A stretch of DNA of 64,000 nucleotides from Thysanoteuthis rhombus (GCA_963457665.1 OY735209.1:5355417-5419416), one strand, 5' to 3'. Shown: positions 46,774 to 59,500, counted from the first letter of the stretch. Translations and numbers: made by a program. The notes: generated from the letters alone by a model not told the origin.

Positions 46774-47185
46774 AATGTATGGTTTATATGTATATGTATT
46801 CATATCTATGCGTGTGTCATGGACACATGATGCTCTTAGTTCTTTGAGTGATGTCTGTCAGAGAGGTTCTTATGCCCGGCTGATAATATTGTCACTGTGA
46901 GTAACAATCCTACACGTCACAATTTTATTTTCTAAAAACACTTTCCTAAACCAACCAACAGAGAGACCCATTTTTATTTACTTTACACACACACACCTGT
47001 ATCTAAGACAAAAGAGTTCAAGAAATAAGTATACTCAGTCTATTTTCCAATGCTGCTGTTATATTTACAAAAATCTATAAGGGTTAACTACATCCCTAAA
47101 TGGAAATCCTGAAAATTGCTATGATAATGCACGCTTTGATTGACAAAATTCATGCTTTTACTCAGTACAATATAAACATTTGGAA
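46774..47185. other. Non-coding stretch
   Basis: Contains a short (AC)n run near 46985. No gene recognised. Confidence 0.4.
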
Positions 47186-47189
47186 CATT

Positions 47190-47640
47190 AAGTGTATGAG
47201 TTACAAATCCGCATCATTTTTCAACAAGTCTTTTGAACTGTATTTTGGCAAGAAGAGTCTCAAAATCTGTATAAATACCTTCAATGGGATGTTTTCTAAT
47301 TAATCCATACATCAGTAATGTAAAGACTTTAATTCCAAAACAATGAGTTGATTTTTTTCTGCAAGGGAGATGAAATTTTCCCTTATAGCTGTGTACCATG
47401 AATCTATTGACCTCTGATGACCTAATTTGCATAAAACCTGTCATAAGTGACAGAATACTTTGATACAATCATTTTAAAATATCATCGGTTGTTCTATGAT
47501 GTATACTTCTCAACATATTGAATTTTCGGTTTCCTTTATCTCTAAATTCTGGTAATGGAGGTTGTGGCTTATGACACCATTACTTGTGTTGGTGAAAGGT
47601 TACCAAAAGTTAAACCTCACTTTTATGTTAAGCCACATAG
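47190..47640 (-). repeat. Dispersed repeat family E, inverted copy
   Basis: The reverse complement aligns with 43095-43500 through CATAAGCCACAACCTCCATT, GAAAATTCAATATGTTG, TATGCAAATTAGGTCATCAG and CACAGCTATAAGGG. Similarity is moderate, with indels. Confidence 0.65.
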
Positions 47641-48185
47641 TGTAGTTCATGAATCTAAAGAAAGTTATAAAAGAAACAATTTATGAAATTTATTTCAGAA
47701 CCAATAAATAAACTAGAAAGATTATGAAGAATAAAACAGAAGACCTCTCATTTATATTAGATGGAAAGCAAGATAACTTTTTTAAGGTTCATTCATAATT
47801 TTTTGCTATTTTGGGTTTTTTTTTTATTCATAAAATTTCTTCATATAAATTTTCTTTGAAATTTTATGATTATATGTCTGAAGCAGGATGGGAATGTCTG
47901 ATATGTTTATCTTAATCGCAATCCATCCTCCCTCAGGAATTTTTGTTTTTGTATATAATAATAATAATACCTCATCTCAAAAGTTCCGTGATATACTATT
48001 CCACAATCTAATGATATATCTTTTATCAATGAAAGCATTTGATATATTTTGTTTATTACCCCAGTCAGCAGTAGTATAGGGCTAAAGGGAGAGGTGAGGG
48101 AATATAGTGCTGTATACTTTTTGGTGGGAAAAAATTAACAACAGTACCCTTTTGCTGATTGTAAAAGCTTTCTCTTTCTATGTAT
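47641..48185. other. Non-coding stretch before gene 4
   Basis: No gene recognised. AT-rich. Confidence 0.4.
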
Positions 48186-48189
48186 TTTA

Positions 48190-48576
48190 CAATTTATTCT
48201 CTCAAAAATTATGTAACATTTAAAAGAAGATATTTTTTTTCTACAATAGAAATCAATTGTCATGTGGTTAATTTTGGATTTATTTTCTGTTGCTGATTTC
48301 ATGCCTATACTATTTATGTCAAAACGTATAAGAAGATATTCTGGAATTCATTGCAACCAAAACTGCGTTGATATATCTTCATAAATGCCAATAATGAATG
48401 AGAGTATGATCTTTAATAATACCTCTTTTTCTTACAGAGATTTCAACTGTGATGAGAAAAATACTGAACTTCTCGAATGGCTATATGGGATTCTTTGTAT
48501 TTTGTAGAATTTATAATGAAAACACATTCAGAAAAAGACACTGAAAATAAGCTATGTTCATGAGCAGAGTATCAAT
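48190..48576 (+). other. Shared upstream block of zinc-finger gene 4, with probable splice acceptor
   Basis: Homologous to the blocks before genes 1-3: GGAATTCATTGCAACCAAAA, then CTCTTTTTCTTACAG (AG 48436-48437) and AGATTTCAACTGTGATGA, then TTTGTATTTTGTAG near 48505. A further AG (CCATTACAG/GAATT) lies at 48588-48589, inside the annotated reading frame. If that acceptor is used, the protein would begin at the Met at 48607, which aligns with the starts of genes 1 and 3. Confidence 0.55.
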
Positions 48577-50220
48577 ATGTCCATTACAGGAATTCACATA
48601 AAGGATATGCAAGCAAACATTGAACAGAATCCCTCACCTGGGAGTGGATTGGAATTTCCCGAGGGCTCAAATTTTGAAACTAATATGCAAAGACACACTG
48701 TGGATAAACCATATTCATGTGAAGTGTGTGGTTCATCATTTTTAAGTGCATCAAGTTTGAAAATTCACATTCGGACACACACTGGAGAGAAACCATTTCC
48801 ATGTGAAGTGTGTGGTTCAGCATTTTCATCAAGATCGAATTTGAAAAGTCACATACAAACACACTCTGGGAAAAAGCCATATTCATGTGAAGTGTGTGGT
48901 TCAGCATTTTCACTGAGATCATATTTAAAAACTCACATGCGGAAACACACTGGAGAGAAACCATATTCATGTGAAGTATGTGGTTCAGCATTTACAAGGA
49001 CTACAGATTTAAAAACCCATATGCGGACACACACTGGGGAGAAACCATATTCATGTGAGGTGTGTGGTTTAGCATTTACAATGACATCGAATTTGAAAAG
49101 ACACATGCGGACTCACACTGGAGAGAAACCATATCCATGTGAAGTGTGTGGTTCAGCATTTGCACAAATAGCACATTTGGGAAGGCACAGACTTACACAC
49201 ACTGGTGAAAAACCATATTCATGTGAAGTGTGCGGATCAGCATTTTCAAACACTTCAAATTTAAAAATTCACTTGCGGACACACACCGGAGAGAAACCAT
49301 ATTCATGTGAAATGTGTGGTTCAGCATTCACACTGATATCAACTTTGAAGACTCACATGAAGACACACACTGGAGTGAAACCATATTCATGTGAAGTGTG
49401 TGGTTCTGCGTTTGCTTTGAGATCATGTTTGAAAACTCACATGCGGACACACACTGGTGAAAAACCATATTCATGTGAGGTGTGTGGTTCAGCTTTCACA
49501 CAAATGTCACATTTGGGAAGGCACCGACTCACACATACTGGAGAGAAACCATATTCATGTGAAGTGTGTGGATCAGCATTTTCGAACACTTCAAATTTAA
49601 AAATTCACTTGCGGACACATACTGGTGAGAAACCTTATTCATGTGAAATTTGCGGTTCAGCATTTACACTTATATCAAATTTAAAAACTCATATGCATAC
49701 TCAACACACTGGAGAGAAACCGTATTTGTGTGATGTATGTGGTTCAGCATTTGCTCTGAGATCATATTTGAAAAGACACATGCGGACACACACTGGGGAG
49801 AAACCATATCCATGTGAAATCTGTGGATCAGCATTTTCATCGAGTTCAAATTTGAAAAGTCACATTCAAACACACCCTGCTGAGGAACTACATCCATGTA
49901 GAATGAATGGATCAGCATTTTCTCGCAGTTTGGATTTCAAAATTGACTCTCAAACACGCAGTGGAGAGAAACCATTTTCATGTGAAGTGTGTGGATCAGC
50001 ATTTTCAAAGAGTTCAAATTTAAAAAGTCACATGCAAACGCATACTGGAGAGAAACCATATCGGTGTGAAGTGTGTGGATCAGCATTTTCAAGGAGCTCA
50101 AATTTGAAAATTCATATGAGAATACACACTGGTGAGAAACCATATTCATGCAATGTGTGTGAATTAGCATTTTCACATAGTTCAAATTTGAAAAATCACA
50201 TGAAAATACATGCTGGATAG
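48577..50220 (+). CDS. C2H2 zinc-finger protein, 17 fingers plus one broken (gene 4)
   Basis: Predicted nuclear DNA-binding protein of 547 residues from the first ATG, or 537 from Met 48607, which aligns with the starts of genes 1 and 3. After a degenerate N-terminal finger ([19 protein letters not shown]), 18 units follow from residue 46. Seventeen keep all ligands. The fifteenth ([19 protein letters not shown]) has lost its second Cys and both His. The twelfth has one extra residue between its His pair (HMHTQH, H-x4-H), which zinc fingers tolerate. Fingers 6-9 ([32 protein letters not shown]) are duplicated as 10-13. The frame ends at AG/TAG where the linker Glu codon should be, as in gene 2. 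No effector domain is visible. Confidence 0.87.
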   Translation: MSITGIHIKDMQANIEQNPSPGSGLEFPEGSNFETNMQRHTVDKPYSCEVCGSSFLSASSLKIHIRTHTGEKPFPCEVCGSAFSSRSNLKSHIQTHSGKKPYSCEVCGSAFSLRSYLKTHMRKHTGEKPYSCEVCGSAFTRTTDLKTHMRTHTGEKPYSCEVCGLAFTMTSNLKRHMRTHTGEKPYPCEVCGSAFAQIAHLGRHRLTHTGEKPYSCEVCGSAFSNTSNLKIHLRTHTGEKPYSCEMCGSAFTLISTLKTHMKTHTGVKPYSCEVCGSAFALRSCLKTHMRTHTGEKPYSCEVCGSAFTQMSHLGRHRLTHTGEKPYSCEVCGSAFSNTSNLKIHLRTHTGEKPYSCEICGSAFTLISNLKTHMHTQHTGEKPYLCDVCGSAFALRSYLKRHMRTHTGEKPYPCEICGSAFSSSSNLKSHIQTHPAEELHPCRMNGSAFSRSLDFKIDSQTRSGEKPFSCEVCGSAFSKSSNLKSHMQTHTGEKPYRCEVCGSAFSRSSNLKIHMRIHTGEKPYSCNVCELAFSHSSNLKNHMKIHAG

Positions 50221-50890
50221 AAACTATATTTTGGGGAGAAACTATATTCATATGGCAGGTGTGAATTAGGAATTTTAAAATTGTTCAGATTCTGCAAATT
50301 CACCAGAAAATACACATTGGGTCAGCATTTTAACGCAGTTCCATTTGAAAATTTTGCCTGTTGACAAAATGTTTTCTCAAATTAAAAATGTAATTTTATA
50401 AAATCCTGTGTCTTAGTTATCTTCTACTCTATGCATGCTTTTATTGTCATTGAAGTAGTCAATCAGCATGCAGACGTGGCAAATTCTGATATCAAGCTTT
50501 CGGCAACTGTGATGTTTTATCATCTTTAAAGTGACTGCAAAATTGAAATGTTCTACCCATTGATTCTGCATGTTTCATATATCTTTACATTTTAAATAAA
50601 AAAATTGTTTTCAAATATATTTTGAGTTTGGTGATTTCATCAATTTTACAGTTTGCATTCTTGTTTATATTTTCAATATCAAATGGTTCTTGCCAAGAAT
50701 ATATCACATGTGGAAGCTCATAGAACATTTTTGTTGGTTTCTCTCATGCTAAAACAAATAAGAACAAGATATTGCTAGTCTCTTCTATGTTGTTATGTCT
50801 ACTCCACTACTCATGCTACTGTTGCTGCTGATGTCTTGGTAGTATCATGGTAAACAATTCCACTAAGCATAGCCTTCACTGATTTTCTAT
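50221..50890 (+). other. 3' flank of gene 4 with candidate polyadenylation signal
   Basis: Starts as a decayed finger (AAACTATATTTTGGGGAGAA) and then follows the 3' flank of gene 2. AATAAA at 50595-50600 lies 375 bp after the stop in the homologous part and is a reasonable polyadenylation signal. Confidence 0.55.
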
Positions 50891-51204
50891 AAATAAAATA
50901 TAATGCAATGATATACCTATTGTTACATTATTTCAAATTTAGTCGAAGAACAAAATTTGAAAAGCTGTTGAAAATCGACAAAGTAAATTTTGAATTATTT
51001 CTGATTTCTATTGAATACAATCACTAAAATATATAATTTTGTCATTATTGACGGATACTATGTTCGTTTATATTTGTTATTCATAAATTCACATTTCTAC
51101 CTTCAATAAAATATTGTTTGAAATATTTCCTGTTCTCTGACTTCATGAACTTCACAATCTTCAATATCAATTGTATATCTTTATACTAAGAAATCCTTAT
51201 TATT
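50891..51204. other. Non-coding stretch
   Basis: No gene or repeat recognised. Confidence 0.4.
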
Positions 51205-51751
51205 AAGAGGTCTGGTCAGTCACCCAACAGAAACTGTCTCACGACCCACATATTTTGGCAACATGCCATTTAGGGGGTGGTCAATCAAAAAATCGGACAG
51301 ACAGGTAATCAATGAATAAGTTACTCCTCTCACCTTCAGTTGGGCAGTGATCAGTAAAAAATCTGAATGCTGCCAGATACGCACTAATGGACCACTTTAG
51401 AATGAACTTACTTTGCGGATTGCCTCCCCCCTCCCTCATACACAAAAACACCCCGAAAACCTACTTAGGAAGCGGGGATTTAAAAAAAAATGTTTTTGTA
51501 GAGAAAAGGAGTAAATGTTTATAATTTTCAGCCCCCTAGCTACAGTTGCCGCCTCTATGTGCCATACTGACATAGCCAGCCAACCAGCCAGACCAACTTG
51601 AAAACTAAAGAAACCTATACTTACTGTTTTGGTTGCCTTTTTCCAATAATATTTGTTATCTGCCAAACTATGAACTCCTGTATTTTGTATATAGAAAGTA
51701 TCTTGCAAAATTCTATTCTAATCTTTTAGCATTTTGAAGGGTTTTATCATA

Positions 51752-52083
51752 CTGGTTGTGAACCCTTTATCTGAAATGCCCAGGACCAAAAGAGTTTCAG
51801 ATTTTGGATTATTTGCATATACATAATGTGATATATTGGGGATTAGGGCCTGTAATATGAGGGGAGTAATCTTGATTTTTTTTATTGTATATTAATCTCC
51901 CATTAATCAGATTGTGTACAAAAAAAAACAGTTGTTTTTTGTAATGTAAAAAAAAATTTTAAAGAATTTCAACAGCCATTTAATTTTAATTTCATTGTTC
52001 ACTGGAATTTTGGGGGTTTCAGACACAAAAAAAAAATTGGATTTTGGAACATTCTGAGATCTTGATAAGGAATGCTCAAACTG
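51752..52083 (+). mobile_element. Tigger2-like (pogo) MITE
   Basis: A 332-bp element flanked by TA on both sides (51750-51751 and 52084-52085). Ends are imperfect inverted repeats: CTGGTTGTGAACCCTTTATC at the left, and CAGTTTGAGCATTCCTTATC as the reverse complement of the right end. Internal phrases (CAGGACCAAAAGAGTTTCAG, ATTTGCATATACATAATG) resemble, from memory, the terminal regions of vertebrate Tigger2 elements. There is no transposase. Confidence 0.7.
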
Positions 52084-52639
52084 TATATACACATTTTTTC
52101 ATCAGTTTCAATACAGTCATATTTTCTGATTTGATTGCAAGAGTAAAGGCAATGAAGACTTCTTACTCTGACTGTAAAATTCCTTTAGCTTTGTCTAATT
52201 TTTACAGAACCAATATTTCCTGAAAGAGAAATGTAAAGTACCAGTCAAAAAGAAAGAATGATTCCAAGTAAGGTTCTTATCAATAGTAATTGCCACATGA
52301 TCTTGAAATTTATAGAAATTGGATACTCTTCATTGAAAAGTGTTATGGAAAAAAAGTTATTCAAGAAAAACCTTTATTTTAAGAAAATATACTGAACAAA
52401 ATGAGAAAACATAATGTAGCCCCGAATATGTATCTACTAAACCTAGCTGAGTCTGGCACAAGGTCACGTGTTGAATAACCTTGCTGATCCCAACTCAAGG
52501 GCCTTGCATCCTGCCTTCAAGATGACTAGAACCATTCATCCAAAAAAATCATCACTATTCCTTTTATTGTTTCATCTTTTGTAAAATTTTTGGATTTTAG
52601 AAATGATGTTTATTGTACTTAATGAAGAAAAAGAAAGAG

Positions 52640-52715
52640 ACAAAAGAAAGACTTCTGAAAGGATTTCATCGAGTGGATCTCAATTTTGTTAAATGATAGA
52701 TTAGCAGAGTCCTTC
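52640..52715 (+). repeat. Dispersed repeat family B, head fragment
   Basis: GAGTGGATCTCAATTTTGTT and AAATGATAGAT match the head of family B copies 1 and 3. The conserved core is absent here. Confidence 0.5.
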
Positions 52716-53350
52716 CGTCAACACCCATTGTCTGGCTAATTATATTTTTCTGTTGGCTGAATTCAATTTGTATTGTTGGTTTGGGGTCGAATTTTAACAG
52801 CAATTTGATCTTAGAGAATTCAAATATTTCAACTTTTCTCCCAAACGGTAAATCTTTTCATTTGGGTTCCACATCAGCCAAGTTGTCAGATTTTTGTAGC
52901 TTTGCTTGAAGAAAAGGCTAATGTTGTCAAAAGTCTGATATAAGAAAATAATGCTAATGATGCGTACAGCATTTTGGGGCTTTCTTTGTTAGTTCTCTCC
53001 CAGGGGGTAACCAGGATTTTTAGCGGGGATGGGGTGGGGGGGTGATTATTTTTACTAATAAATACGTGAAAAAAAAACAAGTTTCAGACACTAAAAACAA
53101 GAAAGTAGTACACAAGCCTGAATATTCACTTACATATAAGTTGCAGCTTTTTAGCATTTAAATCGACAAAAGAGTAGGAGAGCAAAAAAAAGAAATTTTC
53201 CACAGAACCAATGAATTTATAAAAGATATCGAATGGGAAACCAAAAAAATTTTTAAAAGTCAATTTGGTATTATTTGGGTTTTTTTTTTTATAAAATTTT
53301 CTTATAGATAATTGAGAATATTTTGGGTTTATTCTCATCTCAATCCTCTC

Positions 53351-53504
53351 CACTCTCCAGGGTTAAAGTTGGTTTAGCATAGCGCAGACTATTGAAATAG
53401 TCCAATCATCTGGGTCTTTTTTTTGCAAGAAAAACAAAATGCAGCATACTCTTTTCTTTTTAGACTTTCATGCATTGAACTTGGAGATATTAGCTTTTAA
53501 CAGG
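53351..53504. other. Junction between family A and the satellite array
   Basis: About 150 bp of unique sequence. The first monomer begins irregularly (GGAGGCAAACAGCTATG). Confidence 0.5.
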
Positions 53505-56500
53505 AGACAGATGGAGGCAAACAGCTATGTAACAAGTAACAGGCCTTCCTGCAGGTCTGGAACCAATGACAGGTTGACTGTACAAGACGTCTTATGATGG
53601 CAAACGGCTATGTAACAAGTTACAGGCCTTCCTGCAGGTCTGGAACAAATGACAGGTTGACTGTACAAGACGTCTTTTGATGGCAAACAGCTATGTAACA
53701 AGTTACAGGCCTTCCTGCAGGTCTGGAACCAATGACAGGTTGACTGTACAAGACGTCTTTTGATGGCAAACAGCTATGTAACAAGTTACAGGCTTTCCTG
53801 CAGGTCTGGAACCAATGACAGGTTGACTGTACAAGACGTCTTATGATGGCAAACGGCTATGTAACAAGTTACAGGCCTTCCTGCAGGTCTGGAACCAATG
53901 ACAAGTTGACTGTACAAGACGTCTTTTGATGGCAAACAGCTATGTAACAAGTTACAGGCCTTCCTGCAGGTCTGGAACCAATGACAGGTTGACTGTACAA
54001 GACGTTTTTTGATGGCAAACAGCTATGTAACAAGTTACAGGCTTTCCTGCAGGTCTGGAACCAATGACAGGTTGACTGTACAAGACGTCTTATGATGGCA
54101 AACGGCTATGTAACAAGTTACAGGCCTTCCTGCAGGTCTGGAACCAATGACAGGTTGACTGTACAAGACGTCTTTTGATGGCAAACAGCTATGTAACAAG
54201 TTACAGGCCTTCCTGCAGGTCTGGAACCAATGACAGGTTGACTGTACAAGACGTCTCTTGATGGCAAACAGCTATGTAACAAGTTACAGGCTTTCCTGCA
54301 GGTCTGGAACCGATGACAGGTTGACTGTACAAGACGTCTTTTGATGGCAAACGGCTATGTAACAAGTTACAGGCCTTCCTGCAGGTGTGGAACCAATGAC
54401 AGGTTGACTGCACAACACGTCTTTTGATGGCAAACGGCTAAGTAACAAGTTACAGGCCTTCCTGCAGGTCTGGAACCAATAACAGGTTGACTGTACAAGA
54501 CGTCTTTTGATGGCAAACAGCTATGTAACAAGTTACAGGCCTTCCTGCAGGTCTGGAACCAATGACAGGTTGACTGTACAAGATGTCTTTTGATGGCAAA
54601 CAGCTATGTAACAAGTTTCAGGTCTTCCTGCAGGTCTGGAACCAATGACAGGTTGACTGTACAAGACGTCTTTTAATGGCGAACAGCTATGTAACAAGTT
54701 ACAGGCCTTCCTGCAGGTCTTGAACCAATGACAGGTTGACTGTACAACACGTCTTTTGATGGCAAACAGCTATGTAACAAGTTACAGGTCTTCCTGCAGG
54801 TCTGGAACCAATGACAGGTTGACTGTACAAGACATCTTTTAATGGCAAACATCTATGTAACAAGTTACGGGCCTTCCTGCAGGTCTGGAACCGATGTCAG
54901 GTTGACTGTACAAGACGTCTTTTGAAGGCAAACGGCTATGTAATAAGTTACAGGCCTTCCTGCAGGTCTGGAACCAATGACAGGTTGACTGTACAAGACG
55001 TCTTTTGATGGTGGACCGCTATGTAACAAATTACAGGCCTTCCTACAGGTCTTGAACCAATGACAGGTTGACTGTACAAGACGTCTTTTGATGGCAAACA
55101 GCTATGTAACAAGTTACAGGCTTTCCTGCAGGTCTGGAACCAAAGACAGGTTGACTGTACAAGACGTCTCTTGATGGCAAACAGCTATGTAACAAGTTAC
55201 AGGCCTTCCTGCAGGTCTGGAACCAATGACAGGTTGACTGCACAACACGTCTTTTGATGGCAAACAGCTATGTAACAAGTTACAGGTCTTCCTGCAGGTC
55301 TGGAACCAATGACAGGTTGACTGTACAAGACGTCTTTTCATGGCAAACAGCTATGTAACAAGTTACAGGCTTTCCTGCAGGTCTGGAACCAATGACAGGT
55401 TGACTGTACAAGACGTCTTTTGATGGCAAACAGCTATGTAACAAGTTACAGGCCTTCCTGTAGGTCTGGAACAAATGACAGGTTGACTGTACAAGACGTC
55501 TTTTGATGGCAAACGGCTATGTAACAAGTTACAGGCCTTCCTGCAGGTCTGAAACCAATGACAAGTTGACTGTACAAGACGTCTTTTGATGGCAAACAGC
55601 TATGTAACAAGTTACAGGCCTTCCTGCAGGTGTGGAACCAATGACAGGTTGACTGTACAAGATGTCTTTTGATGGCAAACAGCTATGTAACAAGTTACAG
55701 GCCTTCCTGCAGGTCTGGAACCAAAGACAGGTTGACTGTACAAGACGTCTTTTGATGGCAAACAGCTATGTAACAAGTTACAGGCCTTCCTGCAGGTCTT
55801 GAACCAATGACGGGTTGACTGTACAACACGTCTTTTGATGGCAAACAGCTATGTAACAAGTTACAGGTCTTCCTGCAGGTCTGGAACCTATGACAGGTTG
55901 ACTGTACAAGACGTCTTTTAATGGCAAACATCTATGTAACAAGTTACGGGCCTTCCTGCAGGTCTGGAACCGATGACAGGCTGACTGTACAAGACGTCTT
56001 TTGAAGGCAGACGGCTATGTAATAAGTTACAGGCCTTCCTGCAGGTCTGGAACCAATGACAGGTTGACTGTACAAGACGTATTTTGATGGTGGACAGCTA
56101 TGTAACAAGTTACAGGCCTTCCTACAGGTCTTGAACCAATGACAGGTTGACTGTACAAGACGTCTTTTGATGGCAAACAGCTATGTAACAAGTTACAGGC
56201 TTTCCTGCAGGTCTGGAACCAAAGACAGGTTGACTGTACAAGACGTCTTTTGGTGGCAAACGGCTATGTAGCAAGTTACAGGCCTTCCTGCAGGTCTGGA
56301 ACCAATGACAGGTTGACTGTACAACACGTCTTTTCATGGCAAACAGCTATGTAACAAGTTACAGGCTTTCTCGCAGGTCTGGAACCAATGACAGGTTGAC
56401 TGTACAAAATGTCTTATGATGGCAAACAGCTATGTAACAAGTTACAGGCCTTCCTGCAGGTCTGGAACCAATGACAGGTTGACTGTACAAGACGTCTTCT

Positions 56501-59500
56501 GATGGCAAACAGCTATGTAATAAGTTACAGGCTTACTGCAGGTCTGGAACAAATGACAGGTTGACTGTACAAGATGTCTTTTGATGGCAAACGGCTATGT
56601 AACAAGTTACAGGCCTTCCTGCAGGTCTGGAACCAATGACAGGTTGACTGTACAAGACGTCTTTTGATGGCAAACAGCTATGTAACAAGTTACAGGCCTT
56701 CCTGCAGGTCTGGAACCAATGACAGGTTGACTGTACAAGACGTCTTTTGATGGCAAACGGCTAAGTAACAAGTTACAGGCCTTCCTGCAGGTCTGGAACC
56801 AATAACAGGTTGACTGTACAAGACGTCTTTTGATGGCAAACAGCTATGTAACAAGTTACAGGCCTTCCTGCAGGTCTGGAACCAATGACAGGCTGACTGT
56901 ACAAGACGTCTTATGATGGCAAACAGCTATGTAACAAGTTACAGGCCTTCCTGCAGGTCTGGAACCAATGACAGGTTGACTGTACAAGACGTCTTTTGAT
57001 GGCAAACAGCTATGTAACAAGTTACAGGTCTTCCTGCAGGTCTGGAACCAATGACAGGTTGACTGTACAAGACGTCTTTTGATGTTAAACAGCTATGTAA
57101 GAAAATACGGGGCTTCCTGCAGGTCTGGAACCAATGACCGGTTGACTGTACAAGACGTCTTTGGTGGCAAACGGCTATGTAGCAAGTTACAGGCCTTCCT
57201 GCAGGTGTGGAACCAATGACAGGTTGACTGTACAAGACGTCTTTTGATGTTAAACAGCTATGTAACAAGTTACAGGCTTTCCTGCAGGTCTGGAACCAAT
57301 GACAGGTTGACTGTACAAGACGTCTTTTGGTGGCAAACGGCTATGTAACAAGTTACAGGCTTTCCTGCAGGTCTGGAACCAATGACAGGTTGACTGTACA
57401 ACACGTCTTTTGATGGCAAACAGCTATGTAACAAGTTACAGGCCTTCCTGTAGGTCTGGAACAAATGACAGGTTGACTGTACAAGACGTCTTTTGATGGC
57501 AAACGGCTATGTAACAAGTTACAGGCCTTCCTGCAGGTCTGAAACCAATGACAGGTTGACTGTACAACACGTCTTTTCATGGCAAACAGCTATGTAACAA
57601 GTTACAGGCTTTCCTGCAGGTCTGGAACCAATGACAGGTTGACTGTGCAAGACGTCTTTTAATGGCAAACATCTATGTAACAAGTTACAGGCCTTCCTGC
57701 AGGTCTGGAACCGATGACAGGTTGACTGTACAAGACGTCTTTTGATGGCAAACGGCTATGTAATAAGTTACAGGCCTTCCTGCAGGTCTGGAACCAATGA
57801 CAGGTTGACTGTACAAGACGTCTTTTGATGGTGGACGGCTATGTAACAAGTTACAGGCCTTCCTACAGGTCTTGAACCAATGACAGGTTGACTGTACAAG
57901 ACGTCTTTTGATGGTAAACAGCTATGTAACAAGTTACAGGCTTTCCCGCAGGTGTGGGACCAATGACAGGTTGACTGTACAAGACGTCTTTTGATGGCAA
58001 ACAGCTATGTAACAAGTTACAGGCCTTCCTGTAGGTCTGGAACAAATGACAGGTTGACTGTACAAGACGTCTTTTGATGGCAAACGGCTATGTAACAAGT
58101 TACAGGCCTTCCTGCAGGTGTGGAACCAATGACAGGTTGACTGTACAAGACGTCTTATGATGGCAAACGGCTATGTAACAAGTTACAGGCCTTCCTGCAG
58201 GTCTGGAACCAATGACAGGTTGACTGTACAAGACGTCTTTTGATGGCAAACGGCTATGTAACAAGTTACAGGCCTTCCTGCAGGTCTGGAACCAATGACA
58301 GGTTGACTGTACAAGACGTCTTCTGATGGCAAACAGCTATGTAACAAGTTACAGGCCTTCCTGCAGGTCTGGAACCAATGACAGGTTGACTGTACAAGAC
58401 GTCTTTTGGTGGCAAACGGCTATGTAACAAGTTACAGGCTTTCCTGCAGGTCTGGAACCAATGACAGGTTGACTGTACAAGACGTCTTTTGATGGCAAAC
58501 AGCTATGTAACAAGTTACAGGCCTTCCTGTAGGTCTGGAACAAATGACAGGTTGACTGTACAAGACGTCTTTTGATGGCAAACGGCTATGTAACAAGTTA
58601 CAGGCCTTCCTGCAGGTCTGAAACCAATGACAGGTTGACTGTACAACACGTCTTTTCATGGCAAACAGCTATGTAACAAGTTACAGGCTTTCCTGCAGGT
58701 CTGGAACCAATGACAGGTTGACTGTGCAAGACGTCTTTTAATGGCAAACATCTATGTAACAAGTTACGGGCCTTCCTGCAGGTCTGGAACCGATGACAGG
58801 TTGACTGTACAAGACGTCTTTTGATGGCAAACGGCTATGTAATAAGTTACAGGCCTTCCTGCAGGTCTGGAACCAATGACAGGTTGACTGTACAAGACGT
58901 CTTTTGATGGTGGACGGCTATGTAACAAGTTACAGGCCTTCCTACAGGTCTTGAACCAATGACAGGTTGACTGTACAAGACGTCTTTTGATGGTAAACAG
59001 CTATGTAACAAGTTACAGGCTTTCCTGCAGGTGTGGGACCAATGACAGGTTGACTGTACAAGACGTCTTTTGATGGCAAACAGCTATGTAACAAGTTACA
59101 GGCCTTCCTGTAGGTCTGGAACCGATGACAGGTTGACTGTACAAGACGTCTTTTGATGGCAAACGGCTATGTAACAAGTTACAGGCCTTCCTGCAGGTGT
59201 GGAACCAATGACAGGTTGACTGTACAAGACGTCTTTTGATGGCAAACGGCTATGTAACAAGTTACAGGCCTTCCTGCAGGTCTGGAACCAATGACAGGTT
59301 GACTGTACAAGACGTCTTTTGATGGCAAACGGCTATGTAACAAGTTACAGGCCTTCCTGCAGGTCTGGAACCAATGACAGGTTGACTGTACAAGACGTCT
59401 TCTGATGGCAAACAGCTATGTAACAAGTTACAGGCCTTCCTGCAGGTCTGGAACCAATGACAGGTTGACTGTACAAGACGTCTTTTGGTGGCAAACAGCT

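Larger units (their letters stand above)
51205..53350 (+). repeat. Dispersed repeat family A, copy 4, interrupted by insertions
   Basis: The 5' part (51205-51640) matches copies 2 and 3: GGTCTGGTCAGTCACCCAAC, TTTTGGCAACATGCC, ATCAATGAATAAGTTACTCC, CAGCCAACCAGCCAGACC. The 3' part (about 52765-53350) matches copy 1: TTGTTGGTTTGGGGTCGAAT, CAGCAATTTGATCTTAGAGA, GCATTTTGGGGCTTTC, GCAGCTTTTTAGCATTTAAA. Between them lie a Tigger2-like MITE (51752-52083) and a family B fragment (about 52640-52715). Confidence 0.65.
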
